Part shown: piece by piece, positions 13,441 to 23,561 of the stretch
Layout of the letters: each line of letters opens with the position of its first letter
Numbering within the stretch: position 1 is the stretch's first letter
NCBI GenBank assembly: GCA_029891345.1
Contig: CM057009.1
Span: forward strand, 230,879,178-230,943,177
DNA length: 64,000 nt
DNA from: Dryococelus australis
Lineage: Eukaryota > Arthropoda > Insecta > Phasmatodea > Phasmatidae
Direction: 5' to 3'
Notes under the pieces: generated by a model
Seen by the model: only the letters and a program-made list of their open reading frames with translations
Told to the model about the DNA's origin: nothing
The model's database searches: none
Translations under genes and position numbers: made by a program

Positions 13441-13671
13441 GGCCGTTCACGATAAAGTGAGCACTTTTGAAGCCCTAGTTACTTTTTTCTTTTAACCTAT
13501 TTATATCCTTCCATCACTTGTTAATGTAAACCCTGTCATGCGAGTAATAAACACAGTGTATACATTCACCATACCCAAAACCAAAAGTCTGAGGCCACAG
13601 TGAAAACTATTTATTGGTTATTATGTCTGATGAAACAGCTTCAAAAAGTGCCCACTTTACCGTGAACGGCC
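13441..13671. mobile_element. MITE, complete copy (copy 3), ~231 bp
   Basis: Same family as 12367-12598. It begins 'ggccgttcacgataaagtga' and ends '...cccactttaccgtgaacggcc', followed by TA (left flank CA, presumably a mutated TA). The internal 'agtaataaacacagtgtata' phrase is shared with copies 1 and 2. It lies about 840 bp downstream of copy 2 in the same orientation. Confidence 0.85.
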
Positions 13672-13674
13672 TAC

Positions 13675-15090
13675 TATTCGTACCTGTATTTCAGGCTAAA
13701 CAAGAAAATAGTTTGCATTCTATTTCAAAGCGTGTAACATTTTTTTGCAACGATAACACCATATAAACGGTGTGAATAATACTCATATCGTGATGTACTC
13801 TACTTTTTCATTGTTTTAAATGTTGAAATTTCAGCTAATTTATATGAAATTCGAAAGAGCAACGCATGTAAATTTCCAGGTACATACAGGTGTAAGTAAC
13901 GTTTTGCTCTTCCTTGAAAAACTATTGCCGGATATTTGCTTTGGTAAACGATACACATTCCAAGTTAAATTGACAGTATTGTTTTATTTTTATCTTCTGT
14001 AAAACAATAGTTCTAATGAATGATAGAGCAAAGTAAATCACGTCGTAAAAACTTAACTATAACCTACTCACAGCTTCTTGGCTACTCACACTAAGAAGAA
14101 GGTTTGTTTCAGACAACATATTTTTTAACATATGGCCAAAATAAATTTCGTTGACTAAACAAGACTTGAAAAGCAACACAATTTATTCTGTTTATCTAAC
14201 AAAATATACGCTTGAATTAACGAAATTTCTGTGTTGAGCCAAAATAAATTCGACCTTCTACAAAATATTTATGTGAATCAAGTAATTAAAAAGGAAACTA
14301 AAAAGCAAAGCTGTACAACATGAAATATTTATTTGTGCACGTTGTCCAGTATTTGAAAGTCACTCTTTCTTCAGTATAAATAGATTTCAGCCGAAGTTAC
14401 TACTGCTTAGCACTCGGGAGCAAACGATCTAGGTTCGAGTCTCTGTCGGGCTTTTAAGGTGTTTGTTATAACCGAAAAAGTTTAACGTACGTAGAACCAA
14501 ACAAATCTTTAGTTTTACTAAACAAATATTTGTTTGCGACAACCAAATAAAAACACCAATATAATTTGGTTTCAACAATATAATACTTAATTTCCCCTAT
14601 GTAAAAACAATTAATTTGGTTGCACCAAAAAATATTTGCTTGATTCATCAAAACCTTTTCTCAGGGCAGTGTCAGCCTATCGACGGGCATTACGTAGTAC
14701 TGTTGCCATACATATCAAACACCCATCACGTCGTAATATGCGTGTCGTTAAATCTGAATTGTAGTAATTTAAATTTAAAGTGCATTATATTAAGGAATGC
14801 CTGAATATAGTGAAAATAGGGATCATCGGCGGTACAGCAAAATGCTTAGTTCGTTAATAAAGTCTGTATAGGCTGTTTGAGAGACAGATCACAACAACTA
14901 CCCAGTTCCTTACATTTTGTAAAACAAATAGGTATCAAAAAGTTGATTTGCACTTTATTGAAAAAGATACACTAAATTCAACATGTTTAACTCTTGCAAA
15001 GCAGTTCAAAGGTCTACATACTCTTTCCGGTAATAGAAACATACTTAAATTTATAGTTTGGCAAACATCTATCAAATGTAGGCCTAATTG
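13675..15090. other. AT-rich non-coding DNA with a possible tRNA-like promoter
   Basis: No gene. Near 14399-14445 a 'tgcttagcactcggg' block is followed about 30 bases later by 'ggttcgagtct'. This resembles the A and B boxes of a tRNA-derived SINE head, but I cannot fold a full tRNA there. The small ORFs are AT-rich and featureless. Confidence 0.35.
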
Positions 15091-16049
15091 TGTAGTAGCG
15101 AAATGTATGTTGACGGCCAACGGATTCTGGATTCGGATTCGGGGGTGCCACCATCTTGGATGTCATTGACCTTCTACCCCTGACTCATACAAACTTTGAA
15201 CCTGACCTTGACCTTGACGACCTTGTACCCCAAAAACACTAAAAAATGCCCTAAAAGTTCCACAAAAACTAAAAAAATATTTTAAAAAATTCTAAAAAAA
15301 TCTGTAAATATTATTATCAAAAATTATTAAAAAGGATTATAAGAAAATCCTCAATTTTCCCCTAACAGGCAATAGGGATCAGCGACTCCGGTGACCTTGG
15401 AGCCAGGTGACCGGGATCAGTGATTCATGACCTATGAACTTTGACCTTGACCTTAAAAATCTGACAAATAAAAAAATCTCTTTAGTTCCAAAAAATTCTC
15501 AAAAACTTATTGTTAGTATTTATAAAAATCATAAGAAATTGTAAAAAGGGTCTATAGAAATGACACTTTTTTTTCGGAGCAGGCGATAGGGATCAGCGAC
15601 TCTCAGCCAGAAGAGCTGAACTCAGGAGACGTATGGCCTATAGCATTGAACTTTGACCTTGAAAATGTAAAATAAATTTAAACCTAAAATAAATATAAAA
15701 ATTATCAAAATTGCAAAAATGACCAAACATTTTCTTTATTGAAAATATATTGAACTGTTAAAAAAATTATTTTAAAACTTATAAAATATAAAAAAAATAT
15801 TATTTTCCGAAGGTACCCCGGCACCACCAATTACTCACCTTTGTTCGAATCCAGCAGATGACTGACTCTCTCACCCTCACACCCCTCAGCTATATTCATT
15901 CTGTCAACTTAATTATTTCGTTCGTAATTTATTTATACATTACTGGAGGCCAGCACCTTGGTGAGCGACCGGAATCTTGGTAAGCTTCACCCATCCGCCA
16001 TATTGGAAGCCAATGACGATGACCCTGGCCCCATGACCTTGAATAACCT

Positions 16050-16310
16050 TGAAAACAAAAACTCGAGAAAAATCCTTAAATGTCAGCAAACATAATACAT
16101 AACAGACTACTACCGTCATGTTAGATTATACAACTGTGACCTTAACTCCATGACCTTCAAGTCAACAAGTCAACAAGCATAGTACATTACAGACTACTAT
16201 CATATCGGTTGCAGACCACCTTCACCCTGACCCCGTGACCTTGAATCACCTTGAAAACAAAATCTCGAAAACAAATTCGTAAAAGTAAGCATGCTGGATG
16301 CCAAGCTAGC
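16050..16310. repeat. ~200-bp repeated 'gaccttgaa..accttgaaaa' unit in left arm
   Basis: The block 'ccttgaataaccttgaaaac' with 'acataatacataacagacta' near 16040-16110 recurs as 'ccttgaatcaccttgaaaac' near 16240 with 'acagactactatcatatcgg' between. The right arm has a matching pair in inverse orientation near 22440-22620. Confidence 0.55.
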
Positions 16311-16735
16311 TGTCTGCCTTCAAATTTATATGTTTTCATTCAGCAGTATACTTAAAAGCATGATGCGAGACATTTACGGCATGAATAATTTGTTAAATAT
16401 ATATTTGATATTTAAAATTTAAAGTTTTTAAAATAAAATTTTTTTTATTTAATAATATAACTGTCAATAAAGTACAATGAACTTTTTACATTATATTTTA
16501 GTAAAATTATTTTTTTTTCTTTCCCTAACTATTAAATTTTAAGTATATTCTAACAAATTAGGAAAACAAAATAAAACACAATTTCATTCACAGGCATTAT
16601 TTTATTCAATTAATTTATCACAGTCGCTAGCACCCTCATAAAAATTACGATTGTCTTTAATATATCTAAGTAAATTGTCTCCACAACTGATCTGCTTACC
16701 ATACCTGCCACACAAATATGGCATACAACAGAGAT

Positions 16736-17152
16736 TTAAGCACAATTAAAGCGCTCATGTCGCCGAGTATTGCTGCTGCCCGTGAAGATATTTTCATAGA
16801 AATTGCACTTATAATGGCGAAATGGTTCAGCGGAGGTGGTTGACCATACATATGCTACTGGAACAGAGGTAGATGGTCCAGTTGGCGATGCCGAGGGATT
16901 TGCTGTAGGTGGCCCGCCCATAGAAGTCAATGACGCTGTCGATGCCATGCCTGAAGTTGTTGATGGCTGCATTGCTGTAGGTAACCCACCCGAAGAAGTC
17001 GCTGGTACTGTCTGCGCCATGCCTGTAGAAGTCGATGACACTGCTGGTACCACTCCCGAAGAAGTCGTTGGCACTGCTGTAGCTACCATTAGCTCTGGTG
17101 TATCCGAAGACATCGCAGATGCAGAATAAGACTTTGATGCAAAGAGGCACAA
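16736..17152 (-). CDS. Zinc-finger ORF of the palindromic element, left-arm copy
   Basis: An open 138-codon frame. The N-terminal ~105 residues are Ser/Thr/Pro/Ala-rich and made of imperfect ~13-residue repeats of the type (A/V)xSTSxGMAxT, likely disordered. The C-terminal part has FRHYKCNFYENIF followed by GSSNTRRHERFNC. This is a single C2HC-type finger in which the second Cys of the usual CxxC is replaced (CNFY), so zinc binding is doubtful. The stop follows the finger directly, while the right-arm copy reads on. The nucleotide sequence after the stop still resembles that extension, so this copy is probably truncated. Nucleic-acid binding is inferred from the fold only; a real function is unknown. 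It is homologous to the ORF at 21490-22026. Confidence 0.5.
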   Translation of the reverse strand: MCLFASKSYSASAMSSDTPELMVATAVPTTSSGVVPAVSSTSTGMAQTVPATSSGGLPTAMQPSTTSGMASTASLTSMGGPPTANPSASPTGPSTSVPVAYVWSTTSAEPFRHYKCNFYENIFTGSSNTRRHERFNCA

Positions 17153-17297
17153 GCTAGGCGAGACGATACACCTTTCACGAGAGCTGCTGTGAAACTAAAT
17201 CTCTCAGCTGACATCCCTACTTCATATAATATACATATATGGAAGCCCTATGATGTCATATTGACGTTGAACAAATCGTATTGCACCATTAATCATT

Positions 17298-17669
17298 TTG
17301 CAAACACCGACCAGCCAATCGCCGAGTTGTCACTTGATTTCACCTGGCCAATCACATGCAGGCATTGAAACATCTCATGCGGAACTCCTCAAATGACCCC
17401 TAAGGGGCCCCTAAATGGCCCCTTCACCACTACAACCCACAACATCACTACCACCACTTTAACGCTACATGACCCCTAATGACCCATTGATCCAATGACC
17501 CATTGACGCATTGAACCATCACCCACGACACATTGCAGCACTGTCAAAAAATGGCACTAAATTGTGGTACTGACTACTAATGACGCCTAAACGACCCCTA
17601 AATCACCCCTAATTACCCCTTAAGAGACACCTAATGATCTCAAAATGACCCCTGATTGCGGAGGAAGAG
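17298..17669. repeat. Direct-repeat unit (copy 1) with 'gacccattga' heptad-like tandem tract
   Basis: Runs from 'tgcaaacaccgaccagccaa' to 'tgattgcggaggaag'. Copies occur at about 18631-19002 in the same orientation and at about 19567-19945 inverted. Inside is a tract of 'gacccctaa', 'gacccattga' and 'aatgaccc' tandem variants. The copies are close in sequence. It is coextensive with the spacer between the outer and inner zinc-finger pieces of an arm. Confidence 0.8.
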
Positions 17670-17990
17670 GCGAATCCGATTGTAGTTGCAGAGAACCATT
17701 GCTCAAAGATTTAGAATGTTGCTTCAAAATATTACTCCGTGTAAACTGCCTCTGGCAGAAATCGCACTGAAACGTCATTCATGAAATTTTCATTCAGCAG
17801 GTATTCGTACGCACCGCCCTCTCACGTCGACAAGCATTTTGATCATAGGTGAAAACTCAATCACAGTATCTGCAATGATGTCAGCCAGCCCTTCATATTC
17901 GCAATTCATCTTCGCTGTATGGGGGCACTCTAATAAAAGCCACATAATCGTTCGCCCCAGATGAAAACAAGCAGCAACTTGCAGAACATT
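17645..17990 (-). pseudogene. Inner zinc-finger fragment, left arm
   Basis: On the minus strand a short open stretch encodes FQCDFCQRQFTRSNILKQHS, a C2H2-type finger core. It matches the second finger of the virus-associated ORF at 27922-28380 (CIFCQRQFTRKYALKIHSK). After it the frame becomes Ser/Pro/Gln-rich and runs into the repeat unit. The upstream part contains a recurring EYEGL...IADTVIEFSP stretch also present in the right arm. There is no intact start-to-stop gene. It may have been one multi-exon gene with the outer finger, but no splice sites are secure. Confidence 0.5.
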
Positions 17991-17999
17991 ATGTTATTT

Positions 18000-18555
18000 A
18001 ATATGCTTGTAGGCATATGTATATATTTAAATACAAATTTTTTTTATTAATTATACATACACATATTTATATATACATACTTATGTATCAACATTTAAAT
18101 GAATTTAATTAACATATTTATATGCACATAATTATGTATGACACGAATTGAAAATAAAATTAAATTCACACACTTTTATGAATATAACTATAAATATAAA
18201 TTAAATTGAAAATAATTTTATATTTATATACGTATAGGACAATACCTATGCTTATATATATATTGAATTGAAAACAAATTTTATATTTGCATACGTGTAG
18301 GCCAACACCTATACCTAAATATATATGTATAAATTAAATTGAAAATTATTTTATATTTACATACTTAAATACATAAACCAATATATAAAAATTAAATTAA
18401 AAATAATTTTATATTTTCATAGTTATATGTACATAACTATATAAATTAATTAAATTGAAAAAAAAAATAGATTTACTTGTTTATATAACAGTAATTATAT
18501 ATATATATATATAAAATTAAAATAATTTTATATTTTCATACTTACATACCTATAT

Positions 18556-18630
<75 letters not shown>
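18000..18630. other. AT-rich centre of the palindrome with (CA)n(TA)n tract
   Basis: Degenerate repeats of 'taaattgaaaataatttta' type with 'tatatttacatac' phrases, ending in a (CA)n(TA)n compound microsatellite at about 18555-18628. No gene. Confidence 0.8.
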
Positions 18631-18631
<1 letters not shown>

Positions 18632-19002
18632 GTGCAAACACCGACCAGCCAATCGCCGAGTTGTCACTTGATTTCACCTGGCCAATCACATGCAGGCATT
18701 GAAACATCTCATGCGGAACTCCTCAAATGACCCCTGAGGGGCCCCTAAATGGCCCCTTCACCACTACAACCAACACCATCACTACCACCACTTTAACACT
18801 ACATGACCCCTAATGACCCATTGATCCAATGACCCATTGACCCATTGAACCATCACCCACGACACTTTGAAGCACTGTCAAAAATGGCCCTAAATTGTGG
18901 TACTGACAACTAATGACGCCTGAACTACCACTAAATCACCCCTAATTACCCCTTAAGAGACACTTATGATCCCAAAATGACCCCTGATTGCGGAGGAAGA
19001 TA
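18631..19002. repeat. Direct-repeat unit (copy 2)
   Basis: Near-copy of 17298-17669 in the same orientation, inserted between two AT-rich tracts. It is the asymmetric part of the otherwise palindromic element: the left half has two copies of the unit and the right half one. Confidence 0.85.
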
Positions 19003-19190
19003 ATTTATATATATAAATTAAATCGAAAACTATTTTATATTTTCATAGTTATGTGTACACAACTATATACATAAATTAAATTGAAAATAGTTATATATAA
19101 TTACATAATTATATACCAACACATATACATAGTTACTTACATATAACTATACACAATTATGCATAGTCATATTATATATGACTCCTTGCA
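19003..19190. other. AT-rich spacer at palindrome centre
   Basis: Continuation of the 'aaattgaaaata' repeats seen at 18000-18540. No coding content. Confidence 0.7.
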
Positions 19191-19600
19191 TGTGTTCATC
19201 TGGGGTGAACAATTATGTGGGGTTTCTCAGAGTGCTCTAATACCACGATGATCAATTACGAATATGAAGGGCTGCCTTTTGACATCGACGATCATTGAGC
19301 CGTGACCTCCATCATCGCTGACTAGCTGACATAATTGCCGATTCTGGGATTGAGTTTTCACCTATGTTTAAAATGCTTGTCGACATGAGAGGGCAGTTCG
19401 TACGAAAACCTACTGTGTGAAAACTTCAAGAATTACGATTCAGTGCGATTTCTGCCAGAGGCAGTTTACACGGAGTAATATTTTGAAGCGACATTCCAAA
19501 ACTTTAAGAATTAGATCTCTGCAAATGCAAACTGATCCACCCCCTCCTCTGCCTCCTCCTCTGCCTCCACAATCAGGGGTCATTTTGGGGTCTTAAGGGA
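19190..19600 (+). pseudogene. Inner zinc-finger fragment, right arm
   Basis: Encodes IQCDFCQRQFTRSNILKRHS followed by a Pro-rich tail (PPPPLPPPLPPQ), the counterpart of the left-arm fragment on the minus strand at 17645-17990. Upstream in another frame is an EYEGLPFDIDDH stretch ending in a stop, then a stretch similar to the left arm's IEFSPM(F/I)KMLVD. At least one frame change and stops break it. The finger core matches the second finger of 27922-28380. Confidence 0.5.
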
Positions 19601-19945
19601 TCATTAAATTGTCATTAGAGTTCATTTAGGGGACATTAGGGGTCATTTAGGGGTTGTCTTGGGTCATTAAGGGTCAGTACCGCAAAAAGGTGTCATTATG
19701 GTTTAATAGGTCAATTGGTCGTGGGTCATGGGTCAATGGGTAGCTGGGTCAATGGGTCAATGGTTCATTGGGTCAATGGATCATTAGGCGTCATGTAGGG
19801 GTTAAGATGGTGGTGGTGAGGGGGTCATATAGGTGTCATTTTTGGAGTTAGAGACTGACTTCCGCATGCGATGTTTTAATTCCTGCATGTGATTGGCTAG
19901 GTGCAATCAAGTGACAATTCGGTGATTCGCTGGTCGGTGTTCGCA
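19567..19945. repeat. Repeat unit (copy 3, inverted) with (gggtcaatggt)-type tandem tract
   Basis: Reverse complement of 17298-17669. The tract 'gggtcaatgggtcaatgg' is a short-period tandem repeat. It lies between the inner and outer zinc-finger pieces, as in the left arm. Confidence 0.8.
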
Positions 19946-20089
19946 CAGTATATTAATGATGCAATACGGTTAGTACAACATATATATGACGTCATAGGTC
20001 TTGCTTACTTGCATATAATAACTTGTAGGGATGTCAGCTGAGAGGCTTAGTTTGACAGCAGCTGTCGTGAAAGGTGGATCGTCCAGCTA

Positions 20090-22026
20090 GCTTGTGCCTC
20101 TTCGTATCAAAATCTTATTCTGCATCTGCTGTGTCGTTTCCAGGAACATGTTTTATTGGGTAACTTGGTATTACCCTTTCGGGGAATACTTTTCTCCTTT
20201 TGTGGCAAAGCTTTGTGGATTTCTTGCACCTAGCTGTGTTTATTTTTTGTAATGCTAAATGTATCTGTAAATCAAAGTGAATTTCCTCTAGTCATTGTGT
20301 CTGTGACTAAAGACTCGTGCATATGCTTGTTGATGTAATTTAGTAAGATTTTAATTTTGCACATTTGGTATAATTTGTTTGTAGTACTTTACTTTTGTCT
20401 TTACTTAAAGCTTGGTTTTCTCGAGATGAATTTCTGAATTCCCTTTAAAAGTTACAAGCAATTCTTGCTACAAGTTAATATTGTTTTGTGAGTTTAATTT
20501 TGTCTAATATTTTACTTTGTTTATGAACTATTTTCACTATAGAGTTCGTCTGAACAGTTACTGACGAGACCATTTATCGGCTTTCAATATTATTAAGTAA
20601 TAAGCGGAAAAGATTTTATATTTATCGATAAAGCACTATTTAAAGTTGTCAAATAAGTTCATGTTTTTGTAATTTTGTCTTGAGCAAAATGTAATTTTAG
20701 TCAGTATTTATTTGGTATTATCAAAATACTTTACTTTTTTTCAATTGGCGACTCTCCTAATCGATTATCACGAAAGCCAGCCCTCATCAAGGTCACTTTC
20801 GTTCTTCTCCAAGAACGCAATGGTATGACAAGCTTCTTATCAATTGTTGCTCCGACTTTTCAACCTTTTTCATGTGATACTTCTCATTTCACCGCTGCGG
20901 GTGAGTTATTCTTGAATATTAATATTACTATCGTGTTTTCTAGTAATATTTGTCGTACGTTCTTTCATTTCATGTTGTTTTGGGTTTCTTTAGTGGTCCC
21001 CGATTGGCGCCTCGTGGCAAGGCCATAATGAGAGCATAACTTGTTCACCTGATGGCCCTGGCGTGGCTTTGAAAAATGCCTTGAAACATAACTTCATATT
21101 ATCCTGCCTGTTTTAACTGCTGTTAGTATTGGATCTTCCCATCATGGTCTACCTGCCAACATTTCAGGCCAATTAATTTTTTTTACTTCGTACTTAGAAA
21201 CTTGTGCATGTAACTCTTCACCAGGCCTGCGCAAACTTATGAATTATGAACACAAGGCATAATACATTAAATTATCTTAAGTAACAAAATGTAAAGGATG
21301 CATGCAATCTTACAAGTTCGGCCTGGTTGTCGCTTTTCTTGTTGCATGTCATGTGTATTTTAAGGGTATGCACTCGTAACCATCAAGGTCTGCTATTTTG
21401 ACTACTTGTACCTTTGCTGGGGAAACATTTTTAAAGTGAGGTTTTGGTGTAGCCCTGTGCCTGTACTCTGGCACATGGTACACTGCGATGTCCCGGATAA
21501 TCCAGAGCTAATGGTAGCTATGGTAGTGCCATCGACTTCTTCGGGAGCGGTACCAGCAGTGCAATCGACTTCTACATTCATGGCGCAGGCACCAGTGACT
21601 TCTTCGGGTAGGTCACCTACAGCAGTACATCCATCGACGACTCCAGGCATGACGTCGACAGCACCATCGACTTCTATGGCAGCTCCATCGGTATCGCCAA
21701 CTGGACCAACTACATCTGTTCCAGCAGAATCTGTATGGTCAACCACCTCTGCTGTATCATTTCGCCATTATAAGTGCCGCATCTCTGAAAAGACCTTCAA
21801 AGGCAGCAGCAATACTTGGCGACATGAGAGCTTTAATTGTGCTAAAAATCTCTGTTACATGCCATATTTGTGTAACAGGTGTATTAAGCAGATCAGCCAT
21901 AGCGACAGTTTACTTAGATATATTCAAAAAAATCGTAATTTTTTGAGGATCATAGCGACTGTAATTAATCAATTGAATAAAATAATGCCTGTGAATACAA
22001 TTATGTTTTATTTCATGTTTTCCTAA
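20090..22026 (+). pseudogene. Zinc-finger gene of palindromic element, right-arm copy, split by insertion
   Basis: The 5' end near 20090-20140 matches the start of the left-arm ORF, but its ATG has become TTG (reading LCLFVSKSYSASAVS). The match stops after about 15 codons and resumes near 21485. From there an open frame to 22026 carries the Ser/Thr/Pro-rich repeats (GMTSTAPSTSMAA type), then FRHYKCRISEKTF with SSNTWRHESFNC. The second Cys of the finger is again lost, here to Ser rather than Tyr. A second partial finger (LCNRC) follows and a ~50-residue basic tail ends in FYFMFS. The intervening 20140-21484 could be an insertion or an intron; an insertion is favoured because the left arm lacks it. 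Confidence 0.5.
20140..21485. mobile_element. ~1.34-kb insertion in right arm, unclassified
   Basis: Absent from the left arm. The left junction reads 'tctgctgtgtcg' and the right junction 'cactgcgatgtcccgg', against 'tctgcgatgtcttcgg' in the uninterrupted inverse arm. The tgctgtgtc/tgcgatgtc pair could be a diverged ~9-bp target duplication. Inside are AT-rich DNA and a 67-codon ORF at 20825-21028 with no domain. No inverted termini were recognised, and intron status is not excluded. Confidence 0.45.
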
Positions 22027-22029
22027 TTT

Positions 22030-23480
22030 GTCAGAATATAATTAAAATTTAAAAGTTAGAGAAAGAAAATTAATTTTATTAAAATGTAATGTATATAGAA
22101 TATTGTACTATATTTGCAATTATATAATTTAAAAAAAGTTTTGAAATTGAAAACTTCGAGCTTTCTATAGCAAATTTATATTTAGTAAATAATGCATGCC
22201 GTAAAAGTCTCGCATCATGCTTGTAGGTATACTGCTGATTAGAAACATCTGTTCAAAGTGTGGTGTAAATTTACAACAATTTTATTTGCTATAAATATAA
22301 GGGCTGACAGCTTGCTTGGCCTCCAGCATGCTCACTTTTACGAATTTATTGTTGAGATTTGGTTTTCAATGTCATTTAAAGTCATGGGGTCAATGTGAAG
22401 GTGGTACACATAAAAAATTGTGGTAGTAGTGTGTACTGTATTATACTTGCTGACTTTTATGTATTTTACTCGTTTTTTGTTTACAGGGTCATTCAAGATC
22501 ATAGAGCTAAGGTCAGGGTTGTATGCATTTAATATAGCGGCAGTAGCCGGTTATGTATTATGCTTGCTGACTTATATTGATATTTCTCGAATTTTTTTCT
22601 TCAAGGTCATGGAGTAAGGGTCATGGTCAATAGCTTCCAATATAGTGGATGGGTGATGCCTGTGGCAATATGGTGGTCGTCTACCAAGTTGGGGGCCTCC
22701 AGTAATATGTAAACAAATTATGAACGAAAAAATCATGATTAGTTTTAAAACAAAATGAGATTATTTAATTGGAATTTGTTGTAAATTTTTTTTTAAATTT
22801 TCATTTTTTATTTTTTGGATTTTTACATTTTCTAGATCAAAGTTAAAGGTCAAAGGTCATAGGTCCTGAGCCTGTCTCTTCTGGCTAGGAGTCAATGATC
22901 CCTCTCACCTGCTCTGGAAAACATTGGTCATTTCTGAAGATCCTAATAATAATTTTTAAATAAATCTTAATAATTATTGATAATAACTTTTTTGGGAATT
23001 TTTTTGAAATTTTGATTTTTTTTTGGGATTTTTTGAGAAATTTTTGGAATTTTTTGTGAATTTCTTTTAATTGTTTGGATTTTTAAGGTATAATTTAAAG
23101 GTCAAGCTCAAAGGTCATAGGTCCTGAGTCACTAATCCCGGTCACTTGGTTCCAAGGTCACCGGAGTTGCTGATCACTCTCGCCTGTTATGGGAAAATTT
23201 GGTTTTTTCTGAGGACATTTTAATATTTGAAAATTATTATTATAATTTTTAATTATACATATTTTCGGAATTTTTTTTGAATTTTTTGTATGTTTTGAGG
23301 ATTTTTTGGAACTATTTAAAGGCTTGTTAGTATTTTGCAGGGTCAAATGTCCTCGAGGTCAAGGTCAACTACAAAGGTCATGTGGGTCAAGAGTAAACCG
23401 TCAGTGACATCCAAGATGGCGGCCAGGTGACATAATAACATGGCGGCTCCTCCGAATACGAATCCAGAGTCCGTTGGCCA
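22030..23480. other. Outer right arm, AT- and 'aaggtca'-rich, non-coding
   Basis: Contains repeated 'aaggtcataggtcctgag' blocks near 22853 and 23110, about 255 bp apart. Each is followed by 'ggtca' and 'cctg' phrases and T-rich runs. The same blocks occur inverted at 15360-15660. No gene. These are terminal or subterminal repeats. Confidence 0.65.
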
Positions 23481-23561
23481 TCAACAAACATTTTCCTACT
23501 ACTTAGATGTAATATTTTTAATTCACTTACAGTCGCATGTAGTAAAGGAGAATTAACTTAG

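Larger units (their letters stand above)
15094..18000. mobile_element. Left arm of the ~8.4-kb palindromic Polinton-like element
   Basis: Starts AGTAGCGAAATG. Its sequence is the reverse complement of the right arm in the same order. It has 'ggccaacggattctgg' (against 'ccagagtccgttggcc' at 23465-23480), 'ccatcttggatgtca', blocks of 'gaccttgaccttgac' and 'gatcagcgactc', and 'cgccatattggaagcc'. Further in are the zinc-finger ORF at 16736-17152, the 'caccgaccagccaatcgcc' block and a second zinc-finger fragment at about 17650-17990. The element has no polymerase, integrase, transposase or capsid gene, so it is presumably non-autonomous. Its terminus type matches the virus end at 23562. Confidence 0.75.
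19190..23503. mobile_element. Right arm of the palindromic Polinton-like element
   Basis: Inverse of 15094-18000. From the centre outward come the inner zinc-finger fragment, an inverted copy of the repeat unit (19567-19945), a promoter-like region, the 5' start of the zinc-finger ORF near 20090-20140 and a 1.3-kb insertion. After these come the rest of the zinc-finger ORF, the 'ggtcaaggtcatag' blocks, 'catccaagatggcgg' and the end CCTACTACT at 23495-23503. Arms match throughout apart from the insertion and small indels. I could not find a convincing 6-bp target duplication. Confidence 0.75.

Noticed and set aside
16836-17129. 97-codon plus-strand ORF, acidic and Val-rich, with a similar minus-strand ORF at 21402-21746
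   Set aside because: Antisense of the Ser/Thr/Pro-rich repeats of the zinc-finger ORFs. It recurs in both arms only because the arms are copies of each other.
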